Positions 1 through 10,352 of a stretch of 64,000 bases of DNA are shown here, piece by piece; the stretch's first letter is position 1, and the number at the start of each line of letters is the position of its first letter. The stretch comes from Lamellibrachia satsuma (taxonomy: Eukaryota > Annelida > Polychaeta > Sabellida > Siboglinidae). The stretch spans positions 4,527,001-4,591,000 of the forward strand of contig BSQZ01000002.1 of assembly GCA_033239005.1 (NCBI GenBank), written 5' to 3'. The notes beneath the pieces were generated by a model. The model was not told the origin of the DNA. It was given only the letters and a program-made list of their open reading frames with translations, and searched no databases. The position numbers were made by a program, and so were the translations under genes.

Positions 1-110
1 CAGATTTTATGAGAGTACATTAGGAGTACATCTGAGTACTTTTTCAATATATTGTGAAAATTATTTAATTTCTTATTATCAAATCATTAACAACTACAAC
101 AATTTCAAAA
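1..110 (+). mobile_element. hAT-like element end fragment
   Basis: The first bases repeat the motif 'gagtacatctgagtact' and a preceding 'cagatttta' block that also occur near the left end of the complete hAT remnant at 40824-42405 (around 40925-40955). It is probably a truncated copy of that family that begins before the window. Confidence 0.5.
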
Positions 111-136
111 ACCACCTTTGGTGATGATGTACAGGT

Positions 137-781
137 CCAGGGGTGTTTCTACCACCTGACTCAGGCCACCTGGAGGAAGATCCAATCTCTGGGACTGATT
201 ACACTCTATAGAGCTGAGGAGAAGATCAGACACTTTGTCGGCATGTTAGATGGACTAGCCTTCCTGCCAGTGAGTGATGTTCCTGGGGGTATGGAGTACC
301 TCATGGACAACACTCCAGATGGACTTGAAAATCTTGTACGATACTTTGACTCTACCTATGTAACTGGGTCATTTCATCGAATCCAGGCACCACCCACTGA
401 TGATGGTACAGTGCCAGCGGTCAGGATGCGTCACATCGCACCATCCTACTCCCCCACCCTGTGGAACGTACATGATGCAACCATGGCTGGAGGCTCGCAT
501 ACTAACAATATGTGTGAAGCCTGGAACAGGGGTTTCAGCACTCTGGTTGGACATTCTCATCCAACCATATGGACCCTGATAGATGCACTACGTAAGGATT
601 TTGTGGCTGTTCAGGGCACTATGCGACTCAACCAGCTTGGACAACCCCCTGCAAACGTGTACGTCGCACTGCCAAGCAGTTCCAAGACAGACTGGTCAAC
701 ATATGCACACATTTCAGTGCTGGGGATAAGACCATAGCAGATACTCTCCAGAGTCTTGGACACTGTATTCGTTTGAAGTAA
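137..781 (+). pseudogene. MULE-type transposase, C-terminal part, frameshifted
   Basis: This is a C-terminal piece of a Mutator-like (MULE, often FLYWCH-linked) transposase. An AG acceptor-like site precedes codon 1 ('gatgtacag'). Translation starts with VQGCFYHLTQATWRK. It continues through GGSHTNNMCEAWNRGF and HPTIWTLIDALRKD, the usual end of these transposases. After QLGQPP the frame is lost near 650. The expected tail (KQFQDRLVNIC, then LQSLGHCIRLK and a stop at 779-781) continues in another frame, so one small indel breaks the gene. The catalytic N-terminal part is outside the window or lost. The family call is from recognised motifs. Confidence 0.72.
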
Positions 782-864
782 TATCCTGATATTTGTTATG
801 TTATTATGTGTGATTCAGAATTACATGACATAAAAAACATCGCTGTGTTTGATTTATATGAATG

Positions 865-975
865 AAAAAGGGGGCAAAAGACCTAAGGGGCAAATGACTG
901 GAGGGGCAAAAGACCTAGGGGCAAAAGACCTAGGGGCAAAAGACCGGGGGGGGCAAATGACCTACACCCCAGCAG
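865..975 (+). repeat. Short G-rich tandem repeat
   Basis: A degenerate unit 'ggggcaaaagaccta' occurs about five times, ending in a G-run and 'gacctacacccc'. A similar phrase ('ttttgacctacaccc') recurs near 9437, so this may be the edge of a dispersed repeat. Confidence 0.6.
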
Positions 976-1029
976 CCACCCTGTTGCCTTGCTAGTTACT
1001 AATGCCAAACAAATCGCACACAACCACTT

Positions 1030-2430
1030 GAAAGTTACTATATTTAACAAGATTTAACAAAATTGCCACCCCAAACAACAAGTGGACAAGGAAGCCATTG
1101 GCTTATCGAGAGTCCAAACATTTTCTCTTTTATGTGTAGTCCGCCCTTATCAATATCTGTCAATTTTATGGTTAAACATATTCATACTACTAGCATTAAC
1201 ACAATCATTTGGCAGTTTGTTCCATTCATTTATCACCCTTTGTGAGAAAGAGTACTTTCTCATATCCAACGTACACTGCTCCTTAACTAGTGCTGCTTTG
1301 TGACCTCTGGTTCTACTGCCTTCTTTAAGTTTGAAGAACATATTCCTGTCAACATCTTCATAACCATTCACTACTTTAAAAACTTCTATTTTGTCTCCTC
1401 TTAGTCTCCTGGTCTCCAGTGTTGTCAAACCACATTGTAATAAGCGACTTTCGTAACTAAGGTCTTTCAATTCTGGAATCATTTTAGTTGCTCTTCGTTG
1501 TATTCTTTCTAGCTTGTCTATGTCCTTTTTACGATATGGCCTTCATGCTTGATTACAATATTCCAAATGTGGTCTAACTATTGCTTTGTACAGGGGTACA
1601 AGTAGCTATGTCTCCTTATACATGATAGTTCTCCTAATTAGCCCTAGAATTTGATTTCCTTTCGAAGCAGCAATCCCACATTGCTCTGAAACTTTCATGT
1701 CAGCACTATGTTAAGTCCTTTTCTTGTGTGGTTCTACCTAGTACAGCATCCCTCATTTTATATTCTTCGTCCATGTTTCCATGGCCTATGTGTATACATT
1801 TACATTTCAAAAATTTTGTAACATTTGCCATTTGTCTGACCATTTAACTTATTTATCTAGATCATCCTGTAAACTTTGTTTATCTGTATCATTAGTAACC
1901 TTTCTGAATACTTTTGTGTCATCTGCAAATTTGAGTACTTTACTAGATATGTCATCTTCCAAATCATTTATATATATATTAAAAACAGTATAGGGCATAA
2001 TACTGATCCTTGTAGTATCCCACTCAAAACAGATTTCCAGTTTGAAATCTCACCAGCTACTATTACTCTCTGTTTTCTGTGTTTAAGCCACTTTTCTATC
2101 CAGTTGATTACACCATTACCTATGCCATGGGCTGTTAGCTTAAGTAACAATCTTTGATGTGGCATTTTATCGAAAGCTTTCTGAACATCCACTGGTGACC
2201 CGTCATCTACCCACTTTGTAATTTCTTCAAAAAAACAAAAGAGATTAGTTAGACATGACCTTGCTTTTAGGAACCCATATTGAGATGTATTTAATAATTT
2301 ATATTTTACAAGGAATTCCACCATGTGGTATCTAATTAATGTTTCGAGTAAATTACATACAACTGATGCTAAACTCACTGGTCTGTAATTTTCTGGCTTG
2401 TTCATCGATCCCTTCTTACTTAGTGGACTT
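1030..2430 (-). pseudogene. CR1/L2-like LINE reverse transcriptase fragment
   Basis: Read on the minus strand, this is the second half of a non-LTR retrotransposon ORF. From high to low coordinates it shows NKPENYRPVSLASVVCNLLE (RT block), then QYGFLKARSCLTNL, then QKAFDKMPHQRLL. The ILQGSVLCPILFLIYI block follows, then the catalytic motif LKFADDTKVF near 1915-1950. The C-terminal domain (SYESRLLQCGLTTLETRRL, SFSQRVINEWNKLP, MFNHKIDRY) runs to about 1150. Stops and frame changes occur near 1500-1900 and at the DV-QKAFD junction, and the 5' end is cut where the 39-bp minisatellite starts. The region 1030-1150 is its 3' untranslated tail; a related tail lies near 61620-61700. Confidence 0.85.
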
Positions 2431-2431
2431 T

Positions 2432-3175
2432 CTCCCAGGGGTAGGCGGCGCAGGCTAAATAGGGTGTTACCCCACGGGGTAGGAGACACAGGCTAAATAT
2501 GGTGTTACGCCACGGGGGTAGGAGGCGCAGGCTAAATAGGGTGTTACGCCACGGGGGTAGGAGGCGCAGGTAAATAGGGTGTTACGCCACGGGGGTAGGA
2601 GGCGCAGGCTAAATAGGGTGTTACGCCACGGGGGTAGGAGGCGCAGGCTAAATATGGTGTTATGCCACGTTGGTAGGTGGCGCAGGCTAAATAGGGTGTT
2701 ACGCCACGGGGGTAGGAGGCGCACGCTAAATAGGGTGTTATGCCACGGGGGTAGGTGGCGCAGGCTAAATATGGTGTTACGCCACGGGGGTAGGAGGAGC
2801 AGGCTAAATAGGGTGTTACGCCACGGGGGTAGGAGGCGCAAGCTAAGTAGGGTGCTACGCCACTGGGGTAGGAGGCATAGGTTAAGCAGGATGTTTCGCC
2901 ACTGGGGTAGGAAACGCAGGCTAAGCAGGGTGTTACGCCACGGGGGTAGGAGACGCAGGCTGAGTAGGGTGTTACGCCACGGGGGTAGGAGGCGCGTGCT
3001 CAGTAGGGGGTAGGAGACGCAGGCTAAGTAGGGTGTTACGCCACGGGGGTAGGAGGCTCGGGCTCAGTAGGGTGTTACGCAACGGGGGTAGGAGACGCAG
3101 GCTACGCAGGGTGTTACGCCACTGGGGTAGGAGGCGCAAGCTAAGTAGGGTGTTACGCCCACTGCGTAGTCTAAG
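2432..3175 (+). repeat. 39-bp minisatellite, about 19 copies
   Basis: The unit contains 'taggaggcgcaggctaaata' followed by 'gggtgttacgccacggggg', 39 bp in total. Because 39 is a multiple of 3, stop-free frames arise on both strands as 13-residue periodic ORFs; these are not genes. Later copies diverge (aagtagg, ctcagtagg variants) and one copy is shortened near 3000. The array directly abuts the truncated 5' end of the LINE fragment. Confidence 0.92.
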
Positions 3176-3786
3176 TAGGCGACATGAAACCGGCCCCTGG
3201 CCTGCTGCCGTACAAGTGATTGGCGTTATTGTTCTATTAAATAATATTATTGTTTTAATGTAATTTAAGAAACAAGTATTAAGATATCGTTGAATAGCTG
3301 CATAATAGATCAAAAACCTCAGTGACAATGCCAGTAATTTACATTATGGTAATTTACGTTTTATACCCGTTGCAACTGTTTGTGTAATTGTGTAATATTG
3401 TCCAAGTCACATTGCAATACTCTGGTGTGACAAAAGGCTGCAATAATAGTATGTACCTGTGTATATTACGACGGGATTTCACGTAAAGTAATTGACGTCG
3501 TATAACTTGATAGTTGTCTCCAGAGATACCACTGTGTTCATCAACGATAACTGCACGAAATTTAACATTATTGTCGGTATCGAAACCAAGGAAGGAAGAC
3601 GGGAATAAAAAACAATTTAGAATCCTGCGTAGCACGTGCGAGCTTGGGTCGAGGCCATGTCGCAAGATGGACGCGGAGTCGGTAGATAGATTAGTTTTCT
3701 GCCTGTTCTGTTTACAGTTGTTTTCTTAATAGAATGTAATGGTGTTTTGCAGGGTTATTTCAGTTGTTTGTTGAAAGTGCTTTCCA

Positions 3787-3798
3787 TCAACACACACA

Positions 3799-3850
<52 letters not shown>

Positions 3851-3852
3851 CT
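3787..3852 (+). repeat. (CACG)n/(CA)n microsatellite
   Basis: Simple tandem run of cacg tetranucleotides grading into ca dinucleotides. Confidence 0.95.
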
Positions 3853-3901
3853 CACACGCCTCAGTGAAAATAGTTCTGTTTCTTTTGTCTAACCCCGCAT
3901 A

Positions 3902-4620
3902 GACGTCACGACACCACTGGTCTACGACAAGTTTTTGAGTCGCCGACGAGTCGCCGACGCGTTTGTCGTGACGTGTATTGCACTCTCACTACACGACACT
4001 TTTGTCGAAGACAGTTTTATCCAGTTTTTATCGCGTCTTGGAATGTCAAACATGTTTGATATTAAAGACAATTTGTCGGGGACAAATCGTCGCCGACGAG
4101 TCGTGTCGTGACGTGCATGCCGATACACCCTCGTCGACGACTCAACGGCGAGAGGTTTTCTGCCTCCTAACATATTTTGAGCGCCTTGGCCAATCAGGAG
4201 CGTCACCATGGTAACGGGTCTGCCTGTAAAAAAACTGAAAATGGCGCAGTTTGAGTGAAACGTTGAATGCGAGGAAAAGCTAATTGGTCGGTGGCAGGAA
4301 AGACTGCTTGTACGACTCGAAAAAAGCAAAGGCCTGGGAGGAAGTGGAGCGTCCAGGTAAGTGGCAATTTGATATAAATCTAGAGATCTGCGGTCGTACG
4401 TGTAACGCATATTCGTACGTTTTGGCCGAACCGCAGTACGTGGCAAATTGTTGTTTGTACTGAATTCCGCTGGGCAGTGGCAGATGTTCCTGCCACTACC
4501 ACCACCAGGAGTGCGTACATCAACCCGTCGCATTTTTTCGCCGACAATTTGTCTCCGATGAGTCTAGGACAAACGGTAGCCGACAAGTTGCCGCGTCGTG
4601 ACGTGTATGCCGGACTTTAT
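3902..4620 (+). repeat. GC-rich subterminal repeat cluster, likely Harbinger end
   Basis: Three spaced blocks carry variants of 'gtcgccgacgagtcg' and 'cgtcgtgacgtgtatgc' (about 3930-3985, 4070-4145, 4525-4610). They are GC-richer than the flanks and bracket the first exon of a Harbinger-type gene. They may be terminal or subterminal repeats of that element; the matching right end was not located. Confidence 0.45.
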
Positions 4621-5032
4621 ACGCATGTGCCGTCGGAAGGTGCAATTCTTTATTGCTCTGCTAAGTGCCACCTGTAGTAATAGTAGTTCATGCAACTGTT
4701 GACTCCGTGGGACAGACAATTCTGAAAATGTTAAATACAATATCAAAAATATATCATTTCAGGTGTCCAAGCAGTCATGTGAACATGAATCCTTCTTTGC
4801 TATATAAATCTACTGATACAGTGTTAAATCATGGCTTCTTTTTGAGCTTTTTTGAAAAATGTCATAACTGCACGAAGATTAGTATGTAATATATGTGTGT
4901 AACACAGTACACTACAGTGTAATGTAATGTAATGGTGTATTGGAGATAACGCATGTACGTATACGACTCCAAGAAGGAGCAGTTACACTTTTTCGAAATT
5001 CACCCTACTACTATGATGATGCTAGTGTATGT

Positions 5033-5216
5033 ATATATGTATGTATGTATATATGTATGTATGTAAAGATGTATGCATGTATGGATGTATGCATGCATGC
5101 ATGTATGTCTGTACGCACGTACGTATATATGTGTGTATTTATGTATGCATGTATGTATGCATGTAAGTGTATTGTTAACATGTATATAATAACTATGTAT
5201 GTATGTATGCATGTAT
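5033..5216 (+). repeat. (ATGT/ATGC)n microsatellite
   Basis: Imperfect tetranucleotide run (atgtatgtatgcatg). Cys/Met/Tyr-rich and His/Thr/Tyr-rich ORFs across it are artefacts. Confidence 0.9.
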
Positions 5217-5239
5217 TTTATTGTTAACAACAATATTAA

Positions 5240-6200
5240 CATAAAGCTCTATATTTGACTAGTAAGTGTTATTTTAATAATTTATTTTAATACTTACTGT
5301 TGTTAGTAATAGTGTGTCTAGATATGTTTATCTTATTTGAATAAATCATATTTCACAAATCCTGATCACGTTATGCGATTATTTTTGTTGTTGCGATTTT
5401 ATAATTATGTGTTGCTTCAATACTGTAATTGCACCAAATACAAACTATGTATGTATTATGCAAGCAAAAGTGAACAAGCAGTCTAGACAAATAGCGTACA
5501 ATTATACATAGCAAAGACGCGAATCATCCAAGATAAGCATTGTCAACAGCGCCTCGTCGATTGTCTGCGTTGACATTTGAACACACAAAGCGAAGCCAAA
5601 TTATAAAAACAAAATTGGTACATCGCATATAACGGGGCTTTCATGAAAACGGCACAATGAAAATTGCTCCATTCTCCTTTGTCAGATCGGATGCTTTTTA
5701 ACATGCTTTTTAACGTCTATCCGTTGAAAAATCCGCATCGCGTTACAGAAGACAAAGTGATTTGACTGTCACAGAAGTTACATGGCAATGCGTCTCATTA
5801 CAGAGGTTAAGTATGATACTTGACTCAATTATTCATTGATGATGTCGTCATATATATATATATATATCCACTTCCACAACTTAGAAATGGTACATCATAT
5901 TTTGTCATCTGGCTGTTACTTGCGGAGTTAAGGAGTGTGGCAGACGACGCAGGCACTATTTGCAATGGTAAAACACAATTTAGAAATATGTACGTCAATA
6001 AAATTTCTTACGATTTCCGCATTTTGGGTGAATGCACACAGATCAATAGCCGTGCAATCTACATCCACATAAGTTTCGGTTTTCAATGAGTTCATCATTC
6101 TGTCAGCCTGTGTCAAAGGCGATTACATAAGCATGTAGTGTAAATTTCCCAGTATTATATACATCAGCTATTTAATATAATAGTAATTTATAAAATCGTC
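5240..6200. other. Non-coding stretch inside Harbinger remnant
   Basis: AT-rich intronic or spacer sequence between ORF1 blocks 1 and 2, including a short TA run near 5850-5867. No gene was recognised on either strand. Confidence 0.5.
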
Positions 6201-6739
6201 ATCGCTTATTTTGTGTTTACCTTTTTTTCACAGTGGACGACATAAAAAACTAGCCAGCTTGCGGGAACAATACTCACGTCACATAAATCTCCCGAAAAGT
6301 GGGAGAGGGAAGAAACGTACCACCAAAAGGCAGGAATGGATCCTGTCAAATCTGGACTTTCTGAAGCCATTCATATGTAAGCGCAAAGGTTGTGACAGTG
6401 GGAAGGTATGTAAAACATAAAACCACAAATTATATTAGGTAGATCAGAATGATTACTCTCAAACGTGTAAAATTAAGTTGAAATAACATTAAACTTTTGT
6501 TCAGTGGCTCAGATGTACATGTTTTGCAAATTCAATGTTCACTTTGGCTTGACCAGACTTCCGTTGACTTGACATCCTATGAACATGTATAAAATAAAAT
6601 TGAAAGAACATTAAACATTTGTTCCGCCATACAATGGCTCACATATACATTGTCTGTCAATTCAGTGTTTGACTGGCACATTGGCTGACTTGTTTAAATC
6701 ATGGGGCATCCTGCCAGGGCACAGACCCCACGTCAGAGT

Positions 6740-7381
6740 TCACGTACTTAACCAAGTATTCTCGTTGTGATTGGTTGTTGTCAAGTTGGAGCCAGCAGGT
6801 AGTGCTGCCTGCTCCAGCACCTTGTCCTCTCTCCACGATCCACTGGTGATAGTGTGCGTGTCCGGTTTCTCGTCATCAGCCGTTCCGCTGGTGATGCCGA
6901 TTTTGTCACGCAACATAGTGTGCAGCGCACACGCGGCTAACACATGTTTGCGCACCCTCTCTGACTCGAGTGCGATTTTGGTGAGGAACACTCGAAACCT
7001 ATTAGTCAACATGCCAAATGCATTCTCAACAACATCCTTGCTCTTGACAGTCTGCTCTAATTGTTATTGTACGAGAAGGGCTTCGTTGTGTTCTCTTGCA
7101 GCGAAAAGTGCCTGCTGGAGGCTGGACCAGTCAAACACACCACCGTCGCTGATTCGGCCGTTGCATCCAACATCGATCCACAGAAATCGGCAGTCTGCGT
7201 CAACTAGCTCCATCAACACGATGGAGAATGTGTGTTTGTTTTTGTAGAATGTTGACCCAGATCTGATCGGTGGTATCAGTGAGAAGTGTTTCCCATCCAG
7301 GGCGCCGAGGCAGTTTGGCAGATTCCATCTCGTGTATAATTCATTTGCGACAATCTTCCACTCAGTCTTTATTTGGGGGCA
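6740..7381 (-). pseudogene. PIF/Harbinger transposase (HARBI1-like), 3' exon, inactivated
   Basis: Minus-strand translation gives CPQIKTEWKIVANEL, then WNLPNCLGALDGKHFSLIPP (first catalytic Asp in DGKH). Next come FSIVLMELVDADCRFLWIDV and GCNGRISDGGVF (second Asp in SDGG). After EALLVQ there is an in-frame TAA at about 7061-7063. The frame then resumes with VVENAFGMLTNRFRVFLTKI, which holds the Glu-containing block, and a Cys/Ala-His ending. An acceptor (tgtttacag) sits at 7382. Compared with HARBI1-type proteins, the segment between the second Asp block and VENAFG, which normally carries a 'DEAF'-like block, is missing (roughly 50 residues). No N-terminal exon was found upstream. It lies antisense within intron 2 of the ORF1 relic. 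Confidence 0.85.
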
Positions 7382-7678
7382 CTGTAAACACAAGTAGTAA
7401 TATGTAGTAATATTTGCTTCAAAAATATTTCTACATTTATATTTTGCAGTTAGATGACGACAATGATTCTGGAGATGGAGAGAGTGAAGATGAAGGAGAG
7501 CCCACAGGTGTGACCGGGGACCAGGACATGAACAGTGGGGACGTGGAGTCGGACGCGACAGACAACGATGAAGACCAGGGGAAAGGGAAGGGCCAGAAAG
7601 GAATGACAAGAAAGGAATGACAATTGGCAACGGAAAGTCGACCCAGGAGGGATCAGTATCGTGGGAACGTGGTGAAAA

Positions 7679-7722
7679 CACACACACGCACGCACGCGCA
7701 CACCCACACACACAAACACACC
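7679..7722 (+). repeat. (CA)n/(CG)n microsatellite
   Basis: Simple run of ca with interspersed cg. The minus-strand CACVC-type ORF across it is spurious. Confidence 0.85.
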
Positions 7723-8720
7723 TGGGGACCGTTTCACTAAGACTAAGAGTTCATACAGAAAACCCATCATAACACAGAAACCATCATAGATTTTTAAAAG
7801 CGTTTTCAAAATGCGTTTCACTAAGATGCTCATAATATCTATCATAAGCTAAAGATCGAAATTTCCATCATAAGTTCCACAGCGTGCACAATTGGGCAAA
7901 GTAAATAGAAACGTTGTCCAAAAGTGGCTGATAATACGATCCACTGAACACTGTTCAACTACATTTGACTTATTTGTTCACCGGGTGAAGAGAACAAAAT
8001 CAATGTAATTTCAGAAAAGACGCCGAGTCGCAGAGGGTTCTATTTCTGTGACGCACCGGCGACGTGTCGTTTTGACAAGAGAAACTTTGACAGTTTTCAA
8101 TAACAAAGCTCGCAGACAGCGCCAACCTCAACCGAAGTCGTGTCATCGAGTATATAAATATGAAGGTTAGGGGTGTACACGGCGCGCACAACGTCAGTGC
8201 TGTAAAATAGATACTGTAGACAAAAACATAATTTACGAGCTATTCATCGCTCACATTTTGAAAATTTATTTCACTGTGAAAAACTGGATCTCTACGTAAA
8301 AGGGGAATCAAGATGATACGCAAGTTATGTAAATTTGATTGTATATGCTGGATATGTTTTGCTTTATGAGCGGTCTAGCCTCATCGTAAATTAGAAGCGT
8401 TTTTAAGATTAAAAAAAAATTCACCAAGGAAGAAAATTGTGATTTTTCAGCAATTCTATGTTCACTTCAATTAATGCTTGAACAAACATTAACCGATTTA
8501 ATAATTTGTTTGATGATTTCACAAAAAACTACATACAAAAGTTGCACAAACGAGCTAGAATGTTGCAGTGGATACTAGGTGGGTTTGTTTTTTGCAAAAT
8601 GTATTTGAAATGAGACTAGCAAAATTGTTTTTATTGATTAAGCACATTTAAACATAGAAATTGGCGACTGGACCTCGGCACCTACGGCCAGACTGCCCCC
8701 CCGCAAAGTTATCATATTAA

Positions 8721-8825
<105 letters not shown>

Positions 8826-8829
8826 TGAA

Positions 8830-10286
8830 CAACAAAAGAAACGCAAAAATGGCAACATAAGTTTTTTTCATGATATAAATGTGGTGTCTCGATAAAGCCG
8901 AAAAGTTTTTAAGGGTGGTTTGAGTTTTGTTGGGTAGGAATGCGTATACACAACTTACAGCAGAATCACGGAGGGGGCACGAATGACATATAGCTGCTGG
9001 AACAAGAGGCGTATAATCGAATGTCCCGTCCATATACAATCGGCGCTTGCCAGATGTGAGAATGCTGATGGCGAGGCAAATACAAGCATCCTGTCAGACA
9101 ACCTAGGACCACTTTCCCCATTCCCCAATTACTTCTAATTGCAATCCAGAATACACAATATGATGATCTCTTGATTTCTTGAGTGGCTTCTGTTCCCTTG
9201 ATCTCTTGATCCATTGATCCCTTGAGTGGTTTCTGTTCAATCCTTGATCGCATGATCAACAGAGTGGCTTTCATATACATGTAATTGACCAGTTTTCAAG
9301 GAAATATAGCCCAAACTAATTATTAAAATTTATTATTTTACTTTAAAATTATTTATCATATTAATACATTTCACTTGGTTCCACAAAGTCTGAATGTCAG
9401 GGATTTTGACCTTTTACAAAGTAAGGGGTGAAGGCTTTTGACCTACACCCGATGCATTTATACCACTACTATATTCGTATTAGCCTATTGTATACATTTG
9501 TCTCCGTTTTCCGTGGCTATTGTACATAATCCCACTTTGGTAAGGACGATTTGTATTGAAATTTAACGCAATGCTAGTTTACCAATAAAATCAACCACTC
9601 AATGTTGTCTGGCAATTACTCAGTTCTTTCCCACGGCTGCCTAATTCGGGGTTGCGATTTGACGTCATGAATATATTAAAAGCACGTAGCGGTTTGTTTG
9701 TACGGCAGAAAGATGCTCGCCATATGCACTACATATTATATAGACTCTAATACTATAGAGCGGTGCTGCTGTTGCCAGTGACAGTGCCAGTGTTGACATT
9801 CATTTTCAAGGTCTAATTCGATTGTCATATTCAATTTGCATAAGCATGCCCTCAAATTGTTAACTTAGATGCACAATTCACTGGTCCAAAATGTGTACTG
9901 TGAAACTGAGAAAAACACGGTATCTCATTCTGCCCCGTTGGAACTTGTTGCAGATTCGTCTGGTTCTTCTCATTATCGCACAACACTAATCAGAAATTAT
10001 TGATTCCATATCAAGCTGTGATGCAATACTTTCCTTTCATGAGTACTGTATTCTTAAAGGTTACGAGTTACTCTACGAACTCTCTACAAAAGCAAAGCAA
10101 TAATAAAACCAGAAAAACAAAGATTTACTGTGCTCGGAGAACGCTCCCTCTGGCAGAAACGCCACGTGTCACGGGAATATGCTCCCATGGAAAGTTTACA
10201 TAGTTAATATTATGTAATGGTGGAAGCACTTGTTTATGAGAAAATAGAAAATGCCATATTACCTCAGTACCCCATTATGCCCCTAC

Positions 10287-10352
<66 letters not shown>

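Larger units (their letters stand above)
4241..7620 (+). pseudogene. Harbinger ORF1 relic: MADF/Myb-like DNA-binding gene, three exons
   Basis: Three exon-like blocks have good splice signals. Block 1 (4241-4356, donor gtaagt) starts with ATG and MAQFE and then has an in-frame TGA. It continues with EEKLIGRWQER; a shifted frame reads CLYDSKKAKAWEEVE, typical of the MADF/SANT domain carried by PIF/Harbinger ORF1 proteins. Block 2 (6234-6405, acceptor ttcacag, donor gtatgt) reads KKLASLREQYSRH, then QEWILSNLDFLKPF, the second half of MADF. Block 3 (7450-7620, acceptor tttgcag) encodes a very acidic tail (LDDDNDSGDGESEDEGE) and ends in TGA. The early stop and mutually offset frames mark it as decayed. 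The family is inferred from motifs and from the adjacent antisense Harbinger transposase. Confidence 0.62.

Noticed and set aside
2467..3328. Long ORFs on both strands with RHGGRRRRLNRVL-type repeats
   Set aside because: Produced by the 39-bp minisatellite, period a multiple of three.
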